Source: Chloroflexus aurantiacus J-10-fl (GTDB lineage: Bacteria > Chloroflexota > Chloroflexia > Chloroflexales > Chloroflexaceae). Taken from it: DNA of 64,000 nt. Made by a program: the position numbers and the translations under genes. This document shows, in pieces, positions 45,117 through 54,000 of the stretch; positions within the stretch are counted from its first letter, which is position 1, and each line of letters starts with the position of its first letter. The stretch covers positions 2,604,001-2,668,000 of the forward strand of contig NC_010175.1 in assembly GCF_000018865.1 (NCBI RefSeq), read 5' to 3'. The notes below the pieces were generated by a model that was given only the letters and a program-made list of their open reading frames with translations, searched no databases and was not told the DNA's origin.

Positions 45117-46640
45117 ATGCAAACCCCGATCCTGGAGATGCGTCAGATTACCAAAGAGTTCCCCGGTGTGCGCGCACTTGATAACGTCACTTTCAGCGTG
45201 AAACGGGGTGAAATCCATTGTCTGGTAGGCGAAAATGGGGCCGGCAAATCGATATTGATGAAGGTCTTGAGCGGTGTCTATCCGTATGGCTCGTACAGTG
45301 GCGAAATTCTGATTGATGGTCAGCCACAGCGCTTTTTCAGCATTGCTGACAGTGAGCGGGTTGGGATCGGTATCATTTACCAGGAACTGGCCCTGGTACC
45401 AGAAATGACCGTCTACGAAAATATCTTTCTCGGCCACGAAGTTAGTCGTAATGGGATTATCGACTGGAACGAGACGATCCGCCGGGCCGATGAGATGTTG
45501 CGCAAGGTGCGGCTCACCGTGAATCCGGCTGCCAAAATCCGGGATTTGGGTGTCGGTAAGCAGCAACTGGTCGAAATTGCGAAGGCGCTAAGCCGTGAAG
45601 TAAGAATTTTGATCCTTGATGAGCCGACGGCTGCGCTGAATGAAGATGATAGTGAGAACCTGTTAAACCTGTTACGCGAATTGCGCGATCAGGGTGTGAC
45701 CTGCATTCTGATTTCACACAAGCTGAAAGAGGTGTTATCAGTTGCCGATACGGTGACCGTTCTCCGTGATGGGAAGACGGTCTGTACCCTCGATGCTCAC
45801 AAGGGCGAAGTGAACGAACAGGCGCTGATCCGCAATATGGTTGGGCGTGAAATTACGAATATCTACCCGCCACGCAATCATCAGCCCGGTGACGAGGTGG
45901 TACTTGAGCTACGCAACTGGACAGTCTATTCCGCAGAAGCGGGCCGCTATCTGTTGCGCGATGTTAATTTGCAGGTACGGCGCGGCGAAATTGTCGGCCT
46001 GGCCGGTTTGATGGGTGCCGGTCGCACCGAGCTGGCGCTCAGTCTGTTCGGCAATGCACCGGGTTATCGCGTGAGTGGCGAATTGTGGCTCAAAGGTCGT
46101 AAACGTGAGTTCAGACATCCGCGTGAGGCGATTGCCGCCGGTATGGCTTACGTCTCGGAAGACCGCAAAGCAAAAGGCTTGATCCTCATCCAGGACGTGC
46201 GCCAGAACATCACGCTGGCGAACCTGCGTGCGCTGGCGAACAAGGGCGTTATTGATCGAAACGCTGAGATTCAGGTTGCTGAAGAATACCGTAAATCGTT
46301 GAATATCAAAACTCCTACCATCGAGCAACAGGTTGTCAATCTGAGTGGTGGTAATCAGCAAAAGGTGTGTCTCGGTAAATGGCTCTTCGTTCGTCCTGAT
46401 GTCTTGATTCTCGATGAACCGACTCGTGGTATCGATGTGGGGGCCAAGTATGAAATCTATCAACTTATGAATCGGTTGGTCGAAGATGGCATGAGCATCA
46501 TCATGATTTCATCGGAATTGCCCGAAGTCCTCGGTATGAGTGACCGGGTCTATGTCGTTTCCGGTGGTCGGATTAAGGGCGATCTACCAATTGCCGTGGC
46601 AACCCAGGAAAAGATTATGGCCCTGGCAGTCGATTATTAA
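45117..46640 (+). CDS. gguA: Sugar ABC transporter double ATPase (GguA/MmsA type)
   Basis: A 507-residue protein with two ABC domains. The first has Walker A GENGAGKS at 38-45 (followed by Ile instead of the usual Thr), a Q-loop IIYQEL, signature VGKQQLVEIAKAL, Walker B LILDEP and an intact H-loop ILISHKL. The second has the degenerate Walker A GLMGAGRTE typical of this class, signature LSGGNQQKV and Walker B LILDEP. It powers uptake with the permease downstream (57-base gap) and the lipoprotein upstream. Its first domain is visibly similar to the input domain of the kinase at 49362-50954. Confidence 0.92.
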   Translation: MQTPILEMRQITKEFPGVRALDNVTFSVKRGEIHCLVGENGAGKSILMKVLSGVYPYGSYSGEILIDGQPQRFFSIADSERVGIGIIYQELALVPEMTVYENIFLGHEVSRNGIIDWNETIRRADEMLRKVRLTVNPAAKIRDLGVGKQQLVEIAKALSREVRILILDEPTAALNEDDSENLLNLLRELRDQGVTCILISHKLKEVLSVADTVTVLRDGKTVCTLDAHKGEVNEQALIRNMVGREITNIYPPRNHQPGDEVVLELRNWTVYSAEAGRYLLRDVNLQVRRGEIVGLAGLMGAGRTELALSLFGNAPGYRVSGELWLKGRKREFRHPREAIAAGMAYVSEDRKAKGLILIQDVRQNITLANLRALANKGVIDRNAEIQVAEEYRKSLNIKTPTIEQQVVNLSGGNQQKVCLGKWLFVRPDVLILDEPTRGIDVGAKYEIYQLMNRLVEDGMSIIMISSELPEVLGMSDRVYVVSGGRIKGDLPIAVATQEKIMALAVDY

Positions 46641-46696
46641 CGGTATATCCTCAACGAGGAGTGATGATAGGTGTTACATCGAGGTAAGGAGTTGGC

Positions 46697-47911
46697 ATGG
46701 CTACCAGAACCCAAGTGAAACAGGCAACGTTTCTGGCTAATTTACAATACGTGCTGGGGCAGAATATCCGTCAATATGGTATGTTCATCGCCCTGTTCGT
46801 CATCATGATCATCTTTTCGATCACGACGAACGGTATCTTTATTTCGTCGCGTAATCTGAGCAACCTGATCAACCAGACCGGTTATATTGCGGTGCTGGCG
46901 GTCGGGATGACGCTGGTGATCGTCATTCGCCATATCGATCTGTCGGTCGGTTTTCTGGCCGGTTTTCTCGGTGCCGTCGCCGCAATTGCCCTGCGTTTTT
47001 GGGAATTACCCACCATCGTGGTCGTGCCCATGGTACTGGTGATGGGTGCTCTCGCCGGTTTGTTGACCGCTCTTCCGGTAGCTGAATTGAAGATTCCGTC
47101 CTTCGTTGCTTCGCTGGCCGGCTGGCTGATCTACCGTGGCGCCTTGCAATTGGTGACTGCCGGTACCGGTACGATTATCATCGAAGACGAGACATTTAAT
47201 GCGATTGGTAACGGTTTTATTCCTGATGTACCTTTCAGCCTGATACCCGGTTATCACACGCTGACCTTATTGCTGGGTGTAGTGGCAATTGTGGCTTACG
47301 TTTTGAGTGAGATCCGCACCCGGAACAAAAAGCTGGCGTATAACTTCGAGGTGTTGCCCCTCGATATGTTTGTGCTCAAGCTGGTCTTCATCTCGACGCT
47401 GATCGGCTTACTGGCCTGGATCATGGCCGGCTACAATGGCCTGTCGTGGACGATGGTCATTGTGCTGCTGGTGGTAGCAATTTATCACTTTGTGACGACG
47501 CAGACGGTGCTGGGACGGCATATCTATGCGGTTGGTGGTAACCCTGAAGCAGCTGAGTTGAGCGGGATCAGTGTCAAGCGCATTACCTATATTGTGTTTG
47601 CTTCAATGGGTATGCTCGCAGCCCTATCGGGGGTGCTGTTTGCCTCGCGATTGCGCTCGGCGACCACAACTGCCGGTACGCTCTTTGAGCTGGATGCGAT
47701 TGCAGCCGCATATATCGGTGGTGTCTCGGCTGCCGGTGGGGTTGGGAATGTGATTGGCTCGATCATCGGTGCTCTAGTGTACGTCTCGTTGACCAGCGGT
47801 ATGAACCTGATGGGTATTGATATTGCGTATCAATACATCGTGCGTGGTCTGGTACTGGTGGCAGCGGTGATCTTCGACGTTACCACACGCCGGCGCGGTC
47901 GTTCAGCGTGA
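46697..47911 (+). CDS. gguB: Monosaccharide ABC transporter permease (GguB/MmsB type)
   Basis: A 404-residue integral membrane protein with about ten segments. GMTLVIVIRHIDLSVG and the late YAVGGNPEAAELSGI match the coupling region of sugar permeases. The extra cytoplasmic insertion with basic RTRNKKLAYNFEV and the length above 390 point to the GguB subgroup rather than RbsC. AAGGAG lies upstream of ATG. Last gene of the transport unit; a palindrome at 47978 follows. Confidence 0.92.
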   Translation: MATRTQVKQATFLANLQYVLGQNIRQYGMFIALFVIMIIFSITTNGIFISSRNLSNLINQTGYIAVLAVGMTLVIVIRHIDLSVGFLAGFLGAVAAIALRFWELPTIVVVPMVLVMGALAGLLTALPVAELKIPSFVASLAGWLIYRGALQLVTAGTGTIIIEDETFNAIGNGFIPDVPFSLIPGYHTLTLLLGVVAIVAYVLSEIRTRNKKLAYNFEVLPLDMFVLKLVFISTLIGLLAWIMAGYNGLSWTMVIVLLVVAIYHFVTTQTVLGRHIYAVGGNPEAAELSGISVKRITYIVFASMGMLAALSGVLFASRLRSATTTAGTLFELDAIAAAYIGGVSAAGGVGNVIGSIIGALVYVSLTSGMNLMGIDIAYQYIVRGLVLVAAVIFDVTTRRRGRSA

Positions 47912-48291
47912 CGGTTGGCGATTGTTTCATCACTGGATGATGGTTCGGCGGTGCCGGACCTTGTGGTGCGCCAGCGAGGATGGGGCGGGTTCACAACCCG
48001 CCCCATCCTTTGTGTAAGGGTATCTGCTGCGCGACCTTCCGCATTTGTGATCAGTGCAACGCGGTACAGTCCTCAACTTTTTCAGCTACACTGGCTATAA
48101 GCAGGATGTCGGTTTTCCTGGCTCGCGGTGTTTGCATAGCGTACCCGGTGCCGATGATACAACATTGCTCCGAGTTACCCCTGTTTGCCTCACAATCCTT
48201 TTTCGGGGATAATATCCTTTATCTCAATGAACAACTACTGGCAATGAAGCGGAGATAATTCCTGGGTTGGGATTGTAGTGAGGCATTGGCA
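47912..48291. other. Intergenic region before the response regulator gene
   Basis: About 380 bases; the palindrome at 47978-48008 may end the transporter transcript. No gene. Promoter elements for the regulator gene were not recognised with confidence. Confidence 0.45.
47978..48008. repeat. GGATGGGGC variant of the GTAGGGGC palindrome family
   Basis: Arms ggatggggcgggtt and complement (14 bases each) with loop cac. The outer bases changed from gta to gat on both arms, so pairing is kept. It lies 67 bases after the permease stop. Confidence 0.85.
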
Positions 48292-49365
48292 ATGGGAACA
48301 ACGCGCGTTGTAGTGGCCGATGATCACGCGGTGGTGCGCGCCGGATTGCGGAGCGCGCTGGCCAGTCTACCGGAGTTTGAGGTGGTTGGCGAGGCGGCTG
48401 ATGGGCCGCAATTACTGGCCGTGCTGGCGCAACACCAGCCCGATCTGCTGGTCGTTGATGTCGCTATGCCTGATTTTGAGCCAATTGCCACGATTCGCCA
48501 GATTCACGCTACCTATCCGGCAATGAAGATTCTGGTTGTCAGTGCCTATGACGATCAGTCCTATGTGGTCGGTCTGCTGGCGGCTGGTGTGAATGGCTAT
48601 CACCTCAAGGATCAGCCCCTCAGCGATCTGCAACTGGCGGTGCAACGCATTATGGCCGGCGGGAACTGGATTTCCAGCCCTCTCCTGAGCCGGATTATTC
48701 AGGCAGCACCTCAGATCACCCGCTCACCGCATATCACGCTGACCCGGCGCCAACGCGAACTCTTGCGCCTGATTGCCCAGGGTTACGACAACCGGCGGAT
48801 GGCGCAAGAAATGGATCTGAGTGTCAAGACCATCGAGAACCATCTGACAGCACTCTACCGTGCTATTCACGTGAGTAGCCGGCTTGAGGCGTATCAATTC
48901 GCTATTCATCACCCTGAACTACTGGCTGAAACCGGTTACGAAGCGGCCCAGAACCGTGAGGCCGCAGGTAGCGGTGCCGCACCGTTGACCGTGCTGGTCG
49001 TTGACGATAACGAACGGTATCGTGCGCAATTGAAGCGGATGATCGGCAAAGCCTGTGGCGAAGCGCAGCTTTATGAGGCTGAAGATTGTCATCAGGCAGT
49101 GCGATTGCTTCAGCAGATCACGCCCGATCTGGTGTTTGTTGATGTTATTTTGAATGACGGTGACGGGATTCAATGTCTGCGCCGCATCAAAACGACTCAG
49201 GCCGATGTGCGCGTGATCTTGATCAGTGCCTACCCTGATCGCGAGTTTCGCCGTCTGGGTCTAGAGGCAGGCGCTCTGGCGTTTCTCGACAAAAAAGACC
49301 TCGACGCCGCTACGGTGCGCCAGGTAGTTGAGGATGCGCTGCGCCGTAAGCGGAAAGTTCTCTAA
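48292..49365 (+). CDS. Response regulator with REC-HTH-REC order
   Basis: A 357-residue protein. The first receiver (about 4-120) has D10-D11 and phospho-acceptor D56 in LLVVDVAMP. A LuxR/NarL helix-turn-helix follows (about 140-205, TRRQRELLRLIAQGYDN then KTIENHLTALY). A second receiver (about 228-350) has VVDDN, acceptor D284 in FVDVILNDGDG and K in FLDKKD. NarL-type regulators normally end after the HTH. Start: ATG 48292 with GAGG upstream; an in-frame TTG at 48286 is less likely. It is convergent with the ABC-kinase gene and overlaps it by four bases at the 3' ends, so the two very likely form a pair. Target genes are unknown; the transporter operon upstream is a candidate. Confidence 0.9.
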   Translation: MGTTRVVVADDHAVVRAGLRSALASLPEFEVVGEAADGPQLLAVLAQHQPDLLVVDVAMPDFEPIATIRQIHATYPAMKILVVSAYDDQSYVVGLLAAGVNGYHLKDQPLSDLQLAVQRIMAGGNWISSPLLSRIIQAAPQITRSPHITLTRRQRELLRLIAQGYDNRRMAQEMDLSVKTIENHLTALYRAIHVSSRLEAYQFAIHHPELLAETGYEAAQNREAAGSGAAPLTVLVVDDNERYRAQLKRMIGKACGEAQLYEAEDCHQAVRLLQQITPDLVFVDVILNDGDGIQCLRRIKTTQADVRVILISAYPDREFRRLGLEAGALAFLDKKDLDAATVRQVVEDALRRKRKVL

Positions 49366-50954
49366 ACCACCCCAATCCCTTCGGTTGTCGGGAAGGGTGC
49401 TGGATTGGGGATTTCAACCTGTAACTCTAATCCTCCCCATGCCGAGGGGCCGATCCGCAGGGTGCCGCGTAAGAGGGAAACTCGTTCGCTGATACTGATT
49501 AGGCCAAAGTGTTTTTGCTCTGAAAGGCTGCGCAGATCGGGTGGGGTAGCCATCCCTTTGCCATTGTCGGCTAAGCGAACCATAATCCCCGCTGCTGATG
49601 TCCGGCGCACTTCAAGCACGACCTGCGTCGCACGGGCATGCTTGCGCACATTGTTAAGCCCCTCTTGCACGATCCGAAAGACGGTGAGTTCGATGGTCTC
49701 TGACCAGCGTTCTAACGGTTCAGCGATTTTCAGCTCGACACGAATACCGGTTTGCTCACTCCACTGGCTTACCAGGGAGCGGAGGGCAGCCGCCAGACCA
49801 TGGCTATCCAGGGTAGGAGGACGCAGATCGCTGCACATCTGGCGCAGCATGGCGACAACTTCCCGGATGCCCCGCCGGATATGCTGCAATTCTTCCAGGA
49901 TGCTTTCCTGGTCAATCTCCTCTTCGACGTGCTCAAGCTGATAATTGAAGCTGAGCAGGTCTTGGATGACCTGGTCGTGCAGTTCACGGGCCAGGGCTTT
50001 CCGTTCGGCTTCACGTTCGTCAATCAGGCGATGATTTGCCTCTTGCAAAGCCCGATTGAGCTGATCCAGGGCGATCATTTGGGTTTGTAATTGCCGTACC
50101 AGTTCCCGATTCAGCGAGTCTTGTTCGTCCAGGTTGTGTTGCAATTGTTGCTGGCGCTGACGCAGTGTCTCGGCCTGTTGCTGAGCCTGATAGTAGTTTT
50201 CAAAGGCCCAAATCAGCGGTGTGACTCGTTCCTGGCGTACCGAACCGACCATCAGCTCGACAATATCGCGCGGTGTCGTATCACCGGTCGTTCGCAGTGC
50301 GGCCTGACGCCCCTGATACAAGACCAGGATGCGGTTGGTGATGCTGAAAATGAGATTAAGGTCGTCACTGCTGAAGATAATGCCGACGCCGGTTGCCGCC
50401 AGTTCGCGCAGATATTGCAAGACGGCTTGCTGGCGCATAAAGCTCAGTGCCGAGAAGGCTTCATCAAGGATCAACAGCCGGACAGGCCGCACGAAAGCCC
50501 GGATGAGTGCGATCAGTTGCCGCTCCTCTTCGGTCAGGTCAGCCGTTTGCTGATGGGCCAGTCCTGGCGGTAAACCAAACCGGTCAAGCCACTGATAAGC
50601 GATGGTCGCCATCGTGGCCTGATCGAGCCGACGGTTGCCTCGCTCGCGCCCAAGGAAGATGTTGTTTAGCACCGGCATGATCTCGACTAATGGCGGGGTT
50701 TGTGGGACGAACTCAATCCCCAGGCGCCGCGCAGATTGGGCTTTCCAGGCCAGTGGTATACCATCGATCTGAACTTCGCCGGTGGTTGGCGGGTAGATGC
50801 CGGCCAGGACTTGTAAAAGAACCGACTTACCGGCGCTGCGTAAGCCGACCACGCCCAAAATCTCACCCGGGCGTAAATCAAACGTGATCCCGCTCAAGAT
50901 CGGTTTGGCGGCGAAGACCACATGTAATTCGCGCACGCTCAGCAGCGGCAACAT
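49362..50954 (-). CDS. Sugar-type ABC ATPase domain fused to a cytoplasmic histidine kinase
   Basis: A 530-residue protein without signal peptide or membrane segment. Residues 1-240 are an ABC domain of the sugar-importer class: Walker A GLRSAGKS (37-44), Q-loop Gln85, a changed signature LTEEERQLIALIRAF (140-154) and Walker B LLILDEA with D164-E165. The H-loop region reads IIFSSDDL, so the switch His is missing. Residues 250-315 are a coiled coil. Then comes a HisKA_3 domain with H326 in RELHDQ and a HATPase domain (N-box EGLNNVRKHA, DNGKGM, FGLISI). The kinase part is NarX/DegS-like. It probably senses transporter state or nucleotides and phosphorylates the REC-HTH-REC protein next to it. 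The ABC domain may bind ATP but looks poor at hydrolysis. Confidence 0.9.
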   Translation of the reverse strand: MLPLLSVRELHVVFAAKPILSGITFDLRPGEILGVVGLRSAGKSVLLQVLAGIYPPTTGEVQIDGIPLAWKAQSARRLGIEFVPQTPPLVEIMPVLNNIFLGRERGNRRLDQATMATIAYQWLDRFGLPPGLAHQQTADLTEEERQLIALIRAFVRPVRLLILDEAFSALSFMRQQAVLQYLRELAATGVGIIFSSDDLNLIFSITNRILVLYQGRQAALRTTGDTTPRDIVELMVGSVRQERVTPLIWAFENYYQAQQQAETLRQRQQQLQHNLDEQDSLNRELVRQLQTQMIALDQLNRALQEANHRLIDEREAERKALARELHDQVIQDLLSFNYQLEHVEEEIDQESILEELQHIRRGIREVVAMLRQMCSDLRPPTLDSHGLAAALRSLVSQWSEQTGIRVELKIAEPLERWSETIELTVFRIVQEGLNNVRKHARATQVVLEVRRTSAAGIMVRLADNGKGMATPPDLRSLSEQKHFGLISISERVSLLRGTLRIGPSAWGGLELQVEIPNPAPFPTTEGIGVV

Positions 50955-51032
50955 AACTCGACTCCGGTACCTGTGCTCTCTACCAGTGCGTGGCTGTCTG
51001 GCAGAGAACGAGCGTTGGATTGCGCCATCAAT

Positions 51033-54000
51033 TCATCCGCTGATACCAAATACGTCAGGGTATGATCGAATCTGTTCCTCTAAATCGCGATCATACCGGA
51101 TGACGATGACCCGATAACCGTGTGCGCGTAGATCGCGTCGAATCTGACTATCAAGCGTCTGTTGGGTTGGTTCGTCATGGACGCTGCCATCGCAAAAGAC
51201 GCAGATGTTGGGGTCGTAAAAGAAATCGGCAACGCAATTCAGTTCAGCGATCCGTTCTTGCGCATTGTCAGGCAGCCGGGCATTGTGCGCCTTGAGCATT
51301 TTTAGGAAGCGGCGCTCCAGGTCGGATTGCGGATCGATGCGCGATAGTAAGAACTCCAGATGTTCATCATACGAACGCCGGTTGCTTTCGCGCCGCAGTT
51401 CGGCCTGACTCAAGGCCACCAGGAGATCACGAATCGTATGCCGGTTGATCTGTAAAATCTCGTGTTGGTTCGAGAAACTGAGCAGGCAGTCGTAGCACGC
51501 CGCCGTGCATTCCGGTTTCGTATCCTGACCGTCTACCGTAAAGTGGCACAGCTCCAGGGCAGCACGAATCATGCGCGGAAAAGCGGCTGTTTCTTCGATC
51601 AGCCGTCGTAGCACGCCAACGCCACCTTCACTCTTCTCGATGAACAGGAGTGATTGCCATTGGTCACGGCCAACGACTTCGATCCCGATTTCATCCGCAT
51701 CGAGTTGGAATGTCTCGACCAGGCCAAAGCGTAACGCATGCTTCAGGCTAATCCAATCGGTCGCGGTGATACCTGTCTGCTGACCGATAAACCGCATCAT
51801 CAGGATGTTTTGCGTTTCCTGGGCGCTGATAAAGACCCGCTCGCCCGGTGGTTTCGCACGTGGCGGCCCATTATCGTCCAGCAGGTCTTGTTCGCTGACG
51901 ATGTCGCCGGTGTCGAGATTGACGAGGAAGCCAGACTCTTTGCCGGCTAACCAGCCCCGATTGATGGTGAGGATGGTTGCTGCCGGGGCATATGTCAGCT
52001 CAAACAGGTGATCGGTGGCGTTGACAATATGCGCCTTCATCTGATGGGCATTGTTGGGCGCAAAACGGAAGGTGGTCAGAATATCAAAGCCGCGCCGCCG
52101 CCGTTCTTCCTCTTCAGACGTGATACGCTCACGGCGCCGGGTTGTCACATTCGGCATATCGAGCAGGGTCGCCAGGTAGCTGTTCTCACCATCGAACAGC
52201 GTTTCGCACACCGGACAGCGATCATCACCGGGATCGGTAAATGTTCCGCACGTGTAGCAGAGTTTGCGTGCTGAGCGGCGATTGTGCAGGCCATCAGCCG
52301 CAGTGCGAAAACTGACCACTTCCCATTTGGCGCCTTCGTGGTAGATGTAGTTGTGCGGCGCGAATTCGCGTAGTCCGAGCACCCGTGGGCGCGGGATGAA
52401 CTCACCATCACCACGTTTGATCCACGCACGCACCGGCAGCGCCGGGAAGTTGTAGCCGGGCAGGAAGCCTTCGGTAGCCAGGTAGCGGTAGGGGTAGAAA
52501 TCGCTCTCCTCGCTGGCAACATTGTCTTGCAGGAGCAGGTTGCGCTGGCGCAGTGCTTCATCCAGGAGCCGTTTGCCTTGATCCTGCACTTTTTTATCGC
52601 GGCTATACAAGAGATTGTTCGCTTCAGTTGATTGCCGCATGGCGATGCGGTACAATTCGCGCCAGCGATCAAACGCTCGATCAAATCGCTCTGGTGCTTC
52701 GTTGAGGGCATCTTCCAGCCAGCGTTCACTGTACCACGGTGCGATCCGTCTGAGATCATCGCTCAACAGCGCCGACTCAATCTGTTCGCGCACGTCACGC
52801 AGGCGTGCCGGTGATAGCCGAATCTGGTGGAGCGTGTTTGGGGTGAGGGGCAGGTCTTGCTTATCGAGATCAATTATATCGCCAATCGAATGCCCCAGCG
52901 GTAGGCGGACTGCGGCCAGCCAGATCGCGTGCAGATGGGCACGTACCAACGCCTCACTCGTCAGATCAATGCGCGGTGCCTGGACACTACCGGCTACCAT
53001 CTCGTGGCGGCGGCGAAAGAAGTACTGGTCGTGGGGACGGTTGGCACGACAGTAGGTGATAATCAACCCCGGCTGGCCCTGGCGTCCGGCCCGTCCACTA
53101 CGCTGAGCGTAGTTGGCCGGGGTTGGTGGCACATTGCGCAGATGTACCAGTTCCAGGTCGGCGATGTCAATGCCCAGTTCCATCGTTGGTGAACAGACCA
53201 GGAAGGGGAGAGGCCGATTGATGCCTGGATCGTTTCGTTCCGCTTCTGTCCAGCGAAAGCGCTTCTCACGACGCTCGCGTTCACCCGGTGCCACCACCTG
53301 CGCTGTATGCTCGCGAGCTTCCAACGAGGCCAGTGATTGCGCCTTTTGCAGGTAGAACTGACGGAAGAAGCGATTGGATCGATCCTTTTGCACACCGTTC
53401 TGATCTGAGGATGGGTGATCTGCCGACATTAGTTGTAGACCATCACCCTTGCACCAGCGTAGACAGGCTGCGTTGAGCTGAAAGCGCTGGTGATCGGCGA
53501 TTGGCTCCAGGCGGACGACCAGTCCATACCCTGCCAGCTCATCAAGGAGTGCTTTCATCAACGTGATGTATTCATCTGGTTGCAGATTGAGCTTCTTGCG
53601 AATGTCCCGTCCAAGGCGGCTACGGGGGCCGAGCGAGATGCCATTAACCGGCTTGCTGGACTGTCCGCGTACTACGGCACAGGTTGCAGGCTGGAGACCG
53701 CTCGCATCGTCAGCATCAAATCCCCAAAATTCATTCAAGTGATTCGTTATCCGTCTGGTCAGCTCACCCTGGTTCTCTTCTTGCAACCAGCGCGCACTGA
53801 TTGCCCGCCGCTGCCGCATAGCATCAAGCACCATGTTCACAATTGTCGTTCGTTGATCCACCGGGACGCGCTGCAACACACCCTGCCAGATTGCGTTGTC
53901 AGTGCAAAATTCATCGAGTCCGGTGTAAGCAATCTTGAGCAGCTTGAGTTGCTCAAGATTGGGTTGAACGATGCTGCGCCAGCCGCGTTGCAGGTCTTCG

